Origin: Quercus robur
Taxonomy: Eukaryota > Streptophyta > Magnoliopsida > Fagales > Fagaceae
DNA: 64,000 nucleotides
Direction of reading: 5' to 3'
Assembly: GCF_932294415.1 (NCBI RefSeq)
Contig: NC_065538.1
Location: 44,926,843-44,990,842, forward strand
Numbering within the stretch: position 1 is the stretch's first letter; every line of letters starts with the position of its first letter. Of the stretch, positions 1 through 11,503 are shown piece after piece. The notes beneath the pieces are model-generated. The model was given only the letters and a program-made list of their open reading frames with translations, was not told the origin of the DNA and did not search any database. A program made the position numbers and the translations under genes.

Positions 1-1287
1 TTAATTGACTATCACTGTGAATGAACACCTCAGCTTTAAGTATCTTGTCTAGGCTCGGCTGGTTGACAAGATTGAAGTTCGGAACGGCGGTGTGCTTATC
101 TGCAAAACCATTAGGAAAACAAAAAACATCATCAACAAAAAAAATGGCACAAATCAAAGGAAAGTTCAATTATAAACACAAACAAGGAAAAATGGGAACA
201 AAATATGTCGAAGCGAGAAGGGAGTGACTTTAATATAATAAACCTAAACTTAAAACCCCACCTGGTATCCCCTCTCTCATCAGGCAGGGGAGGCTATCGT
301 GCCACTCCCCCGAGATAATTAAAAAGTCTTTGTTCATGCCTTTGTTGGATTCAGGGAGGTATGAGATGAGCCTAACCTCAAGGTACCTAGTCTTTAGGTA
401 GCATCCCTGCCCTTTTAGTCAGTGAAGGTTGTAAACCTAGTTGACATCGTGATGGGTGAGGTTTAAGTCCATCTTCTCATTAAGGGCGTCTACGCTACCT
501 AAAATCCTAAACATATTTGGGGCACATTGGGTGGGGGCTAATCTATAAACCTTTTGGTAATCCCTAATGACTGTGTCCATGAGGATTCTCACCCCTCCCT
601 CTATAAAGGCAATTTTCGAGATTACCACTTCTCCCTCCTACCTCTGAGTGTGCCAATCCCCCTCCTTACAATATCTAATGGAGACTCTTGATGAGATCCT
701 ATATTGAGCTTTAAAGCTCTCTATACTATTTGCGGAGTCTACCAAGTGAGCAAATCTACCCATGTATGAAAGAGGGTTGAAGGTACTCAAATGGTAAGGG
801 GAAACTAAGAGGGCCGAGGAGAAAGGGACTCTATGTAAAGAAAAGTAGAAAGGAAAGTAAATGAAAATGTTTAAGTGGCTTATGCAAAGAAAGAAACTCT
901 CCTCGGACTGGATCTTGATATTTATGAGTTCAAGGGTGAAGTGAATGAGTGCAAAGGTGAAGAGAATGAGTGCAAAAGTGAAGTGAATGAAGTATTCAAG
1001 CAATATTTGTATCAGAGAAAATGACAAGCGGGAAAATTCCCGCCCGAGTTCTAATAAAATCCCTAGTCGTTGGATTCACATCGCATTGTAGAACGTGGGG
1101 AACATGGAGCCGCAAAAATTTAATGAAGGCACATCTCGGATGCCGAAGAGTCAGGAGCGTGCGTTAGGCAATTAAAAAGGTACTTGTGCAAACAGAGATG
1201 ATGTATGATAAAAGCGGAGTAATTGTAGTGATATAGAAATCCTCCTTTCTTCCCAAGGAGCAAGAGAGAAGAATTTTGAGGGGCTAT

Positions 1288-1318
1288 TGTAGGTGTGATA
1301 GGCCCAGTAGTATATATC

Positions 1319-1357
<39 letters not shown>

Positions 1358-2127
1358 GGCCGGGGGCCCAATTCAAGGACAGCCAGTAGTTTGAGGACAG
1401 GTAAACGCTGTCATAGGAGTTCGTGTTAATGAATGAAGAGGTGGGGTTTGGTCATAAGAGTCCAAGCAGGTGGTTCGAGGAGGAATGCCTCCTCGGTTGT
1501 GCAAAGCAGAGGTCCGAAGGTGTGGTCTGTCATCTAGGGCAACGTTCCGGGAGATTCTATTGATAAGGATACGTATCATGAAAGCACAGGATAGAGGGAA
1601 GCCATGACATATCTAAGAGAAAGCTGCTACAACCGCATCGAATGCTTTGTAGCTAACTCTCTGGCTGCATTAATGAGGAAGTGATACTTGAACAGTAATT
1701 TTCAACCTTACAACTACTCCCAAAGACTTCAAGAAGGTGCTAATAGGATAAGGATCAACACCAGCGATCTCATCTACACGTGGAGGGTGGAGATGAAAAA
1801 AATAAGATAGTATAAAATAGAAAGAAGACCTTGAGAAAAGGGGATCGAGAATTAAGAGAAAAACACTGTAGGAACAAGAACTGGATTTGTAACCAAATTC
1901 AAAAGAGATATATACAAGAACCAATCTCCTCGGATTGTGCCGAGGATGATTTTCTTTGGATAAAACCAGTCTATCTTTACTTTCTTGTCATCTGGATCCA
2001 TTATAATTGTTACTCAACTCATTAGAGCCTAGTTTTCTAACCCACTCTCTACAAATTCATTGTATTGGGCTCTTTAGGCCTAGATCCTTTTACCTTTTGG
2101 GCCTAGGAACCAAATTGTAACCTTACA
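1288..2127 (+). repeat. probable Tat-type LTR (single copy in window)
   Basis: The block starts with tgtaggtgtgataggccc just after a purine-rich tract and ends near ccttaca, giving TG...CA ends. It has a TATA-like stretch around 1808-1820. It shares segments, such as the 'cgcattcaatgctttg' type stretch, with the fragment at 6110-6830. No partner LTR lies in the window. The boundaries are inferred from TG/CA and the preceding tract. Confidence 0.45.
1325..1354. repeat. (TG)15 microsatellite
   Basis: An uninterrupted TG dinucleotide run directly follows a short TA-rich stretch inside the LTR-like block. Confidence 0.95.
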
Positions 2128-2163
2128 CTAGGTATTAAGAAAACTAGTATGTAATCCATATAA

Positions 2164-2320
2164 ACGCATGTATGCATTTAAAATTAAACACAATTTTTAT
2201 TATAAAAATTTAAATAATTAGTTAAGTCATTAAAAAAATTGCATGTAACACATGTATTAATGCATACGTAGAGATACATTTAAAATTAAACACAATTTTT
2301 ATCGTAAAAATATAAATAGA
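2164..2320. repeat. imperfect direct duplication in AT-rich DNA
   Basis: The stretch built around catttaaaattaaacacaa occurs near 2174 and again near 2277, giving a spacing of about 103 bases. The rest of 2128-2751 is AT-rich and holds no gene or element that I recognise. Confidence 0.6.
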
Positions 2321-2760
2321 ATTGTCTATTTAAATATATTTAATCATTTCCCCTCCTTCTCATCTTAATTTTTAACACATCCAAAGAAAAAGAATGACTA
2401 ATTATTTCTTTTCCCCTTACTAAAATTTAAAAACATCCAAATAAGACGAAGGGTAACCATTCTCTTCTACTCTCCTTTCCTTCTAAATTTTCAAACATAG
2501 CACAAATGAAGGCTACCTAGAAAAGCAAGCCCAACTAGGGGATGTAAGGCTTATTTTACCTATGGACACTATAGTGAATGGAATACCAAAACTTAAACTC
2601 CTGATATAACCGAACCAAATGACGCAGGTTTGTCTTATATCCTACTTACTGGAATTTGCATTTTTGCAAAAAAATTAGTACCAAGGAAATGAATTAATTC
2701 AGTCCCAATTTTTCATTTTATTGTCAGGTTTGTAGCAAAAAGTAACATATAATAATTTTT

Positions 2761-3117
2761 GGGTAAATTACATATTTTGTCCCTATCCTATACACTATTT
2801 TAATTTGATCTGTAACCTTTCAGTTGTGTCAACTAGATCTCTAACCTTTCAGTACCGTGTCAATTTAGTCTCTACTGTTATTGTTTGAATGAAAATTAAT
2901 GACGTGTCTAATGGCCAAAATAAAAAATTAACTTCCATTGATGTGACAATAAGCTTAAATTTTATTTTTGCCGTTTGCCATGTTAGCAATTTTCATCCAA
3001 GCAAGGACTAAATTGAAATGACATTGAAAGGTTAGAGACCAAATTGATACAATTGAAAGGTTAGGGACTAAATTGAAATATGGTGTAAAGAATAAGGACC
3101 AAATATGTAATTTATCC
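2761..3117. mobile_element. Mutator-like MITE with 9-bp target duplication
   Basis: The left end gggtaaattacatattt and the right end read in reverse complement (ggataaattacatattt) form long terminal inverted repeats that continue inward for about 50 bases ('ttggtccctatcc..' type sequence). The 9-bp direct repeat ataattttt flanks both sides exactly (2752-2760 and 3118-3126). The size (357 bp), TIR length and 9-bp duplication fit a non-autonomous Mutator-superfamily element. It has no coding capacity. Confidence 0.85.
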
Positions 3118-3126
3118 ATAATTTTT

Positions 3127-3590
3127 TTTTTTTTTTTTTTTTGGATGACTAACAGATATAAATATTAGAGACATGGCACTATTTTAGAAACTATTCATTC
3201 TTAATGGAAAGTAAAGGTCCAAAGCCAATTTGACAATTTCTATAATAAAGCAAATTCAAACGTATATTAAACCAATTTATAAGCATTTCTTCCACAGTTG
3301 GTCTAACCGTCTAAGTCTTCCATCAATTGATGTTAACTATTTTTAATGATCTAAAATGTACATTGATCCCTGGCTTCATCAAGTCCATGGACTATTACAC
3401 CGATTTCTTGCAGCCAACATACTTAGGCGTTAAGAGTTAAGAGAAAGCTCAATTTCATGTGTACAATAGAGGATATGCCTACTAGGTATAATTCCAAGCT
3501 AATCTATACATCTTTCTAACATATGTTTTGCCAAAATATCACCTGTATCATTCATTCATTTGTACTAGCCTAGATTATTTACATGAAATT
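3127..3590. other. non-coding AT-rich spacer
   Basis: A T-run is followed by AT-rich DNA without coding potential, up to the CACTA terminus. I see nothing specific in it. Confidence 0.6.
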
Positions 3591-3594
3591 CACT

Positions 3595-4560
3595 ACAAAA
3601 AAGATTGCTATTTGCGATGAAACTTTTTTGACGACTACAAAAAGTCATCGTAAAAACTAGCTTTTTCGACAACAAGTCTCTTCCGTCAACAATTACTTGT
3701 CAAATACTAACACATTTGTGACAGCAAAATGAGCCTATCGAAAATGTGATTTTTTTGGAGCAAATTGTTCCCACCTTACTTTTTACGACGGCATAAAAAT
3801 GTTTGTTTGCTAGTAAAGTATTATTTACGACGACTGAAGAAAAACCATCAAAATTATTAACACTTGTGACGGCTTTGGTATGTTGAAAAAACAAAATATA
3901 TATTTTTTATGGTGTTAGTATTTGCGACAAACAATCTTCCATCATAAATTTAAAAGAGAGTATTATTTACAACGATGGAAGAAACAACGTCGGCACTATT
4001 AACACTTGTGACGGCCTTTGTGCGTCAAAAATACAAAATATTTATATTTTATGGCATTATTATTTGCGACAAACATTATTCCATCGTAAATAAAATAAAA
4101 TAAAATAAAAAAGGTATTAGCGATAGACATGAAACCATCGAAAATGGTAAAATATTTTGGAGGGAAAATTCCCCCCTTAGTATTCACATTTGTGACAACA
4201 TTTATCCATTGCAATTAAATTTTTTTATTTTTCTAATTGAGTTTGTATTTACGATGAACATTTTGACCATCGTAAATAGTTAATTTGTTTTAAAAGAAAT
4301 AATGAATTAGTAATGGAATTGGATCCCTCCCAATAAATAATATTTGCAATGGACCTATGCTATCGACATTGGTAATTTTTTTAAAAGGGGGAAATCATGC
4401 CCTTATTTTTAATGTGTTTGATGGTTTTTTCCATCACTATATATTGTGTTGTTATTTGCAATGGACGTTCTGGTCGTCATTAATATTTAAAATTTTCTTA
4501 AGAAAAAAATGTATTAATGATGGTAAGGTAAATCTGTCACAATAAAAGTGATTTCCAACA
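3595..4560. repeat. CACTA left subterminal repeat cluster
   Basis: About two dozen degenerate short motifs (gcgatgga, ccatcgtaaat, acgacgg, gtgacggc and reverse complements) recur every 20-60 bases in both orientations. In CACTA elements such clusters bind the element-encoded TNPA-like protein; that role here is inference from the family. Confidence 0.7.
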
Positions 4561-4839
4561 TACATATGGCCATAAAAATGATTATTTACTTTGAATGGTA
4601 AATTTTCCTCAATATTGTCTTAAAACTCTAGAATTTTGTCTTAATTTTGAAAACAACAAAAAAAATCTGAAAAGACCCTCCAAGTACATGAGGGCTATTT
4701 TGGTCATTTCAGAAGTAAAAACATATTTTGATCATTTTGAAGCTTTTAGGGGCACTTTCATCAGTTTAGAAGTTTATGTGTATTTCGGTCATTTCCTAGC
4801 TTTGGTGGCGTATTTCAGCCATTTTGAATGATCGGATTG

Positions 4840-5790
4840 TGTCAACGGGTTAATCAAAGTTTCCTAGTGGGTGGGTACAACAACACGTGTCCATCAAGAA
4901 ACTAGTTGGAGATCCAAAATCTGACTATTGGATTGGTAGAATGTGGTAAGATATTTGTGTTTGTAAATTATAGTGATAATCAGACAGTCAAATTGTGAGA
5001 ACAGAGTAGTCAAATCTTGCGAAACTTCGTCAAAGTCTATTAAACTTGGTCAATCTTTGGTCAAAATTCAAAGTTGGTTCTAAGACCACTGGATTTGATC
5101 AAATTAGGTTGTTCAAGGAGGTTTTAAGTGGGTTTTGCGTATTAATAAATGTTTTAAGGTTTTCTTGGTTTTCATGCTTTTATCAGTTTCAAGTTTTAAA
5201 ATGGCAAAGTCAAATGCCGTATGCAAATCCATTCGATGTCATTTTGTAGGTTTTTGGTTGTATTTTGTAGATCATTTTCTCGATTCTTAGTAATACTTAT
5301 ATGGTGTATAACTCTCTTAATTAGTAGAGTGTTGGATATTTTTAGTGATTGAAATTTCATTATAGGCGGATACGACATGCGTCCATCTTGTGCCATAGTT
5401 AGATTTAAAATTTGACCATTGGATTGGAAGAGTAGGATAAAATATTGGTTTTGATGAATTTTGAGTTCAATCAAACAATTGGATTGGTAGAACGTGACCA
5501 ATCAAAATTTCTTGGTGTGTTGGTACAACACGTCCATAATGCTCTAAACTCAAATCCAAAATTCAACCATTAGATTGGAAAAATGTGGTGAGATATTGGT
5601 GTTGGCAAAGTATATCATCAATTAGATGGCCAGATTGTGAAAATGAGTAGTCAAAGTTTACAAAACTTGGTCAATATTTGGTCAAACATGATCAACCATT
5701 GAAGTTGGGTCTATGACCACTCGATATGATCAAATTATGTTAAGTAAGGAGGGTTTGAGTGGGTTTTGGGTACTGGGTATTGGATATATA
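4840..5790. repeat. tandem long repeat inside CACTA
   Basis: A segment of roughly 270 bases is repeated. It begins near 'ggtacaac..acgtgtccat', includes 'ttggtcaa' runs and 'agaccactgga', and ends near 'gtgggttttg'. It occurs at about 4865-5150 and 5515-5780, and a shorter related piece lies at about 5365-5500. The copies differ at many positions, so the duplication is old. No ORF of note spans it. Confidence 0.75.
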
Positions 5791-6109
5791 ATAATATAAT
5801 ATTGATTAATACTGTTGAATATTTTTTGTCTATAAAGCTACAAGTGGAGACTAGAGACAACCATAGGATTAGTTATAAAACAAGCGAAATGACCTTTTGG
5901 CATAAAGATGAAGATGTATTGACCACTTTTCAATTTGATAAAACAAATAGATAAAAATGATTTGCGCCATGCATGTTATTTGTATTTAATTATTTAATTA
6001 AATTAGTGGACCTCTTAAATTTAATTAAGCTTTTTTTGTTAGTTAATTTACAATATATTCAGTGGTGGTGTTTTTAATTTAGTTTTTTAATTTTTAATTT
6101 TTATAATAA

Positions 6110-6830
6110 GTTTGGGAGGACAAGAATCTGATGACAAGAATAGGAGGGCCAGAGACAATGTTAGAAGTACAAACCTCGAAAGGCATTGACAATGAATCCT
6201 CGGGAAGATGTGAGCAACCCTTTGCAAATGTAGGGAGACAATAACGCCCGAGGAGTCGAGGCTGCCAACATATCCTCGGGGGTTAGGAACCAAATTTTAA
6301 GGGCCTTCAGGTATAAACTGAGGATGAGAATGAAATTTTGTCATCAAGCTAGGAAGGGAAGAAGACAAATAAAACATCTATCACCTCCGCATTCAATGCT
6401 TTGAATTTACTTAGCTAGTCGTATTTATGAAGAAATGACCCCTGAACAGTGCTAGCACAGCTCATAGCTTAATGTAGAAGCCTTCTAGTAAGGCCTTGAT
6501 GGGACAAGTATCAAAGAAATTGAACTCTGACCCTCCAAATTTAGGGCTAAGATACATCTGAGATGACTATATAAGACACAGAAAGCCCTAGAAGAGGGGG
6601 GTCGATGATTTTTAGAGCTTAAAACCAATTGTAACCACTACCTCGAACATATTCGCACATTTATACCTAAGGCTAATTCCATCAACTCTAGTTAACTCTT
6701 TTTCATCTTATTAAGGGTATTCAAGGCCGATTAAGCATCCTATCTCTTCCAAATTAATTGTGTGAGCAAAAGTAGCAAGTTTTGACTCATAATTGACTTG
6801 TCCCACTTTTTTCCTACCATAGTTTATTTA
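6110..6830 (+). repeat. LTR-like fragment nested in CACTA
   Basis: This GC-richer island holds repeated 'cctcggg / cccgagg' words, a TATA-like 'ctatataagacac' and a stretch 'gcattcaatgctttga' shared with the LTR-like block at 1288-2127. It looks like a piece of a Tat-type LTR, perhaps solo or truncated. The exact ends and a target duplication were not found. It is a fossil with no coding part. Confidence 0.45.
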
Positions 6831-6894
6831 TCACAATTTAGGCAGGAATTATTGTTGATATTTATGTCATTTTTGAAGGGTGTAGATATAATGT

Positions 6895-7174
6895 CGGTTG
6901 ATAAATCTTTCTAGTAGGTCATGTGAGGAATATATAAATGGAGTAATAGAGTTTGTTGATTATGCATTTCAACGTATCAAAGATGAGGATATGAAGATAA
7001 AATGTCATAATGATTGTAACAATAGGTATAGAAGAACATGAGTTGAGGTTACAAGAGACCTCTTATGGAAAGGGATGAGACGTGATTATACTAGATGGCA
7101 TCTACATGGAGAGGGAAATAGTGATGAGGACAAGGAAGGTAGTGATGAGGATGAGGATAATAGTAGTGTTGACT
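6895..7174 (+). pseudogene. CACTA TNP2 N-terminal (transposase-associated) domain remnant
   Basis: One frame reads EEYINGVIEFVDYAF, then IKCHNDCNNR and RWHLHGEG, followed by an acidic tail of D/E/S. This matches the order of the Transpos_assoc domain (PF13963) at the N-terminus of plant CACTA TNP2 transposases: an 'EY..GV..F' helix, a C..C zinc-binding segment and a closing 'W..HGE'. One in-frame TGA lies near 7039. The catalytic Transposase_21 domain that should follow is missing, so the transposase is not functional. The gene would have supplied the cut-and-paste enzyme of the element. Confidence 0.7.
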
Positions 7175-7263
7175 AAATAATAGTGTTTAATTATGTTTTT
7201 GTTGACTAAATAATTACAACTTATCAAAGATGTGGCTTTCTTTTTAACTATGTTATCGGTGAA

Positions 7264-9397
7264 TGGCAAAGCAAGGTAAGAAGCGAGCTATAGAACAAGC
7301 GAGAGATAAGGGTGATAGTGTTAGTCAATCATAAGTTACTCCTTCATCAATTATAAGTTACTCCTTCATTCATCTGAGTCTCCAACTAATGAAGCACTTG
7401 TTTCTTCTAATAGTGTGATTAATAGAGGCAGCGAAGGTAATACTTACTAAATATTTCCCTAAAGTTTATATGCTAATATACCAATTGTAGGATCTACTGT
7501 ACAAAAGAAAAGAGGTCAGGGAAAGGCTGATAGTGCTTACATTTCATTTATATGTTATATTTTACATGCTTTGTGTTTCTTTCATTTTATTAGATTCATA
7601 GAAAAGAAAATACCCCAAGAGATTACTATCAAGTTTCACCAAAACATTACTGGGCCATGGACAACTTTTTCAAAATACCCTAAAGAACAACTGAATATGC
7701 TTTATGAGTTATACAAAGAAGCACAATTTGAGGTAGATGACTTAGTTCTTGAGAGGGAGGTATTTGATGAGCATGTCAAACGACACTATCCTGATTGGAT
7801 GTGGCACCTTAGAGAAGAATGTGTAAAAAATGAAATTCCTCAAGATGAATGGTACAAGCATCCCCTAGATGATGTAACTCCCACTATTTGGAAAGATGTC
7901 TGCAACAAATGAAATGATGGCAAGTGGAAGGTGATTATAAATTGAACTTTATTAATATTTTTTTAATATATTTTTTTTCTAAAATCTTTCGTAGAAGCAA
8001 ATGTTTAAAAATTAACCCCTTTAGTGTATTTTTCCATGTAACCAGGATAAAAGTGATAGAAACAAAAAAAAAAAAAAAAAAATACAAAGAAAATCAAGCT
8101 ATCATTGTGACTATAGGTTCTATACCAATGGCTAACCGCAGAAAAGAATTGGTATGATAAAATTGTCATGTTAAATTTCTATAACATTAGTTCGTATATT
8201 GATTTGATTTATCTTATGATTTTCCTTTTAAAATGGTCATAGGAGGAAAAGAATGGTTGCGAACCATGTCCAATCGAATGTTTTAGGTTGATGCATGTGA
8301 AAAAGGATGGTATTACTTTTGCCAGTGAAAAAGCACAAAAATTATATGTATGTTATTATCATTATTATTGTTTTTAAATGTCTTATTGAATTTAAAGTTT
8401 TTATATATCTACTAATGGAATAAATGTTGTTTTAGGAAAAAATGGATGCAAGGAAATCAAAGGTTGCATCTTAGGGTGAGATTGTTAATGATAGTCAAAT
8501 ATTCTTTAAAGTGACTAGACCTCCTACTCGTGGTCGTGTGCTTGGCATGGGTGTCTGTGTCAAGCCTAGAGATGTGAATGGACCAAGTTCATCTAGCCAG
8601 TGTAGTAAGTGATGTCAACTAGACCGCTTAAAAGAAAAGGAGGATTTTGAGCTTCATTTGAAAGAAATACAGGATAAAAGTTTTGCTGAGAAAATGGAAT
8701 TGGAGGGAACAATCAATCGATTGAAACAGGATATGCCTCTTATTATAGCAAATGTTTTGAAAAAGATGGGCCTTATTTCTATGCAAGAACCTTCTACACA
8801 GGTATGTTTATATATTTTTCAGTATAATCAACATTAATATTTTTTGCTATTTTCTTGAGGTTGTTGAAATAAGTTGTAAAGTTGCTCATTATAGATTTCA
8901 ATTATTTGGATCGCTAAATTTAGATTGAAAATATGTATTTAAATTAGTATCTTTTTACCTATCTATTCAAAATACATGATCTGTAGTGTTTGTTATGAAA
9001 ATGTTATTGATGTTACTAATTAATGTGATTATTGGTGGCAAATTTATTCTTTGAAGTTCTCATTCACAGGAGAACTACAAGGTTCTTGTTAGTAAGGATT
9101 CTGTATTCTTTGATGTTGACAATACCATTGTTATTCATTGTGGGGATTGTTGTTCATGTTGTTAAATTAGTACGTTTCAATATCTTTATTATGTATTGTA
9201 AATATAATTTGCATAGTAATAATTTTTTTGTATACTTATTTAGTTTAATCAAAATATTGCAGAACAATGTTAGAAATGGAAATCAAAATGTGAATGGAAA
9301 CACAGAAGATGTCTCTAAGGAGGAAGATGACTCTGAGGAGAAAAATACTAACTCAGATGGCTCTCAGAAGGAGAATACTGACTCAGATGATGATTGA
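7264..9397 (+). pseudogene. CACTA second gene, Transposase_24-like, multi-exon remnant
   Basis: The probable first exon starts at 7264 with MAKQGKKRAIEQARDKG. Later exons read STVQKKRGQGKA (about 7495), GPWTTFSKYPKEQ with W-rich helices (7593-7910), and SDRNKKKKKK..TIGSIPMANRRKEL (about 8046-8153). Then come a 'CPIECFRLMHVKKDG' exon (about 8246-8350), a coiled-coil exon (about 8434-8800) and an acidic C-terminal exon (9262-9397). The order matches the Transposase_24 family (PF03004), the companion protein of plant CACTA elements. A TGA stands where a Trp is expected near 7911, and there are further stops near 7332 and 8473. A role in binding subterminal repeats is inference. Confidence 0.7.
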
Positions 9398-9639
9398 TCT
9401 TCCAATATTTATGTTTTCAAGTTTGGTGATGGATATTATAGCTTTCATGTATTAATGAACATTTGATTCTATTTTGTAGATGTTTTAATATTTTTTTATT
9501 GCATTATGCACTTTCTGGTTTTGGACAATTACGGATTTGTTCTTGTTATTTGAATTGAGAAACTTTTAGGAGATTTATCTTTCCTCACAATTAAAATATT
9601 AGAAATGATCTCTCTTTTATTATCAACAGAGTTATTTTG

Positions 9640-10368
9640 TTGCAAATAATGTATTAGTGACATGGTGAATAGGTTTCAATAATGGTCAAAGTTCATCGAA
9701 AAAGGTAAATGGTCACATTGATAATGTATTGTTGACGACAAACCAAGTATTTGACAATGGCTTTTACTTGTTGGAAAAATACATTAACAACAACTACAGT
9801 TCATCACAAAAGTTATTTTCAACGACAAACCAAGTACTTATGATAACTTTTATTCATCAAAACAAGGGCTTTAACAACGGCCTTAGTTTGTTGTAGAAAG
9901 TATTTGGTCGTTTGACTTCCTTGTATGAAGTTACATTGTTGAATACAAACCAAGTAATTACTACGGCTTTTATTTGTCAAAAAAAAAAAAAAAGTCTTAA
10001 CAACGGCCTTAGTTCGTCATAAAAAGTATTTGGTCATACGACTTCCACATATGAAGTTGTATTGTTGATGACAAATGAAATAACTACGACAGCATTTTGT
10101 CGTCGAAACTATGCATTAATGATGGCCTATGGTCATCGCAATAGATATTTGGTTGTCTAACTTCCTTGTATGAAGTTGAATCTACGACGGCAAATATCAA
10201 GTACTTACAACGAAGTTGTGCTGTAGAAAATGAGTGTTAGCAATTGCCTCATCGGTAATATAGTATTACCAACAAGACTTTTTCTGACGGTCATTGACGG
10301 CCTTTTGCTGTTGGCAATACTAATCTACGATGGCTTTCTGTGTTGTTATGACGAACTTTGGTCATCGT
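9640..10368. repeat. CACTA right subterminal repeat cluster
   Basis: Repeated words (gacgacaaacc, aacaacggcc, ttgtcgtcg, tacgacgg) recur in both orientations. A longer near-repeat ('tttggtc..ttccttgtatgaagtt') occurs near 9905, 10025 and 10145, about every 120 bases. The cluster stops abruptly at the copia LTR boundary. Confidence 0.7.
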
Positions 10369-11439
10369 TGTAAAGTTGTAATTTACAACTATGTATGTTT
10401 TGGCTTTTATTCTGTACCAAATTTGATTGTAATTTTTTTCAATCTTATGTACCCTGTATTTCATATGGGTTTTATTTGTAAGGGTTGTGTGTGAGAGAAA
10501 GAGAGTATGAAGACTCAAGGCTACTTGAAGACTAAAGTTGTTTTCGCGGGTAGCTCGCGAGTAAGCTTCCCACGAAGTGATGCATGTGCCTTGTACATGA
10601 TTGGAATGTGAAAAATCAGGACAGGATGGAGACAACTAGTTTTCGCGAGTGTCTCGCAAGTAAAGACTTCCCGCGGACACTCGCGAAACATTCTGTTTTG
10701 TCAGATTGTCATTTCTGATACACTCTATCCTTACCCACACTATTTATACCCCCATTACCCACATGTGTTAAGGAGTGCTTTTGAGAGAAAACCTTAGCCA
10801 CAAATATTGAGAGTTAGAGATTGTTATACCCACAATTCTCTACATAATTACTTATGGATTTTCCTCAACTCCTACCTCTCCATTTCTATATCATTGAGAG
10901 GTTGATAGCCCAAACACTTACCACACCCTTTCAGAGTGTCAAGTGAGGTTTTGGTGCTGCTGGGAAGCATTGGAAGAAGCTAGGCTTTGGCAGATGCAAT
11001 CGGGTGCATTGCAAGATCTGGAGAGCTAGACAAGACAAAGTTCCGAGAAGTCTTCTTGGAGTAGGAGCTTGGGGGGCTTAGGTGCATTGGGTAGACTAGG
11101 CTTGGAGGGTCTTTTGTTATTCATGTATCCCAACTGATTGTCTAGTGGATCGATTACCGCTTGGAGGGCGGCGGAAAGGTTTTACGCTGAGTACTTCAAT
11201 TTCCTCTTCGATAACACATCGGCATGTTATCTTGTGTTTTCTTTCTTCTTCCCTACTCTTTTAGCTTTCATTTTACTATTGTGTTGTGATGAATATGGCT
11301 TAGAGTAGTTTATTTGTTTGAACGCTCGCATTTACTCTTTTCTGCACTTTGTATAATTTAGAGTAAAATCAATCGAGCTGTAATCTTTAATTTGGGGTTC
11401 TAAACAACTTTTGTGATTTAACACATTTTTGAGCTTTCA
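10369..11439 (+). repeat. 5' LTR of gag-only copia element
   Basis: It starts tgtaaagttgtaatttacaac and ends ..gagctttca just before the primer site. The first twenty bases hold a small inverted repeat (ttgtaa/ttacaa). It contains several tcgcgag / ctcgcga words between 10535 and 10690 and a TATA-like 'tatttatacccc' near 10740. Confidence 0.75.
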
Positions 11440-11441
11440 AT

Positions 11442-11453
11442 TGGTATCAGAGC
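11442..11453 (+). other. primer binding site (tRNA-iMet type)
   Basis: tggtatcagagc directly follows the LTR. It is the standard complement of the plant initiator tRNA 3' end used by copia elements. Confidence 0.85.
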
Positions 11454-11503
11454 GGGTACACTCGCTATGGTTTTATTACCTGAGTGTGATCCTTGACCCT
11501 TTT

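Larger units (their letters stand above)
1..2127 (+). mobile_element. Tat-type Ty3/gypsy relic, 3' end
   Basis: This is an old, broken LTR retrotransposon remnant entering from the left edge. Two parts are seen. First, 238-640 on the minus strand reads as part of the antisense ORF carried by Tat-lineage elements, with fragments such as APNMFRILGSVDALN and LNLTHHDVN that resemble the plant 'putative gypsy type transposon' family (PF04195). Second, an LTR-like block at 1288-2127 is preceded by a purine-rich stretch (gaggggctat). The order, antisense ORF then LTR, is the same as in the much better preserved Tat element at 17544-28198. The family assignment rests on motif recall, not a search. 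It is heavily decayed. Confidence 0.55.
3591..10368 (+). mobile_element. decayed CACTA (En/Spm) transposon, right terminus not found
   Basis: The left end is cactacaaaaaagattgct, a canonical CACTA terminus. Both flanks of the internal region carry arrays of short subterminal motifs of the 'tttgcgatgga / acgacgg / catcgcaa' type (about 3600-4560 and 9640-10368), the expected transposase-binding clusters. Between them lie remnants of a TNP2-type gene (6895-7174) and of the second gene with a Transposase_24-like domain (7264-9397). The matching terminus (ttgtagtg) is absent where the copia LTR begins at 10369, and no continuation was found after 16357. The element also contains a tandem repeat and an LTR fragment. 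Confidence 0.8.

Noticed and set aside
21-227. Short plus-strand ORF of 68 codons at the left edge
   Set aside because: There is no recognisable motif, the composition is Lys/Thr-rich, and it lies within a decayed retrotransposon region.
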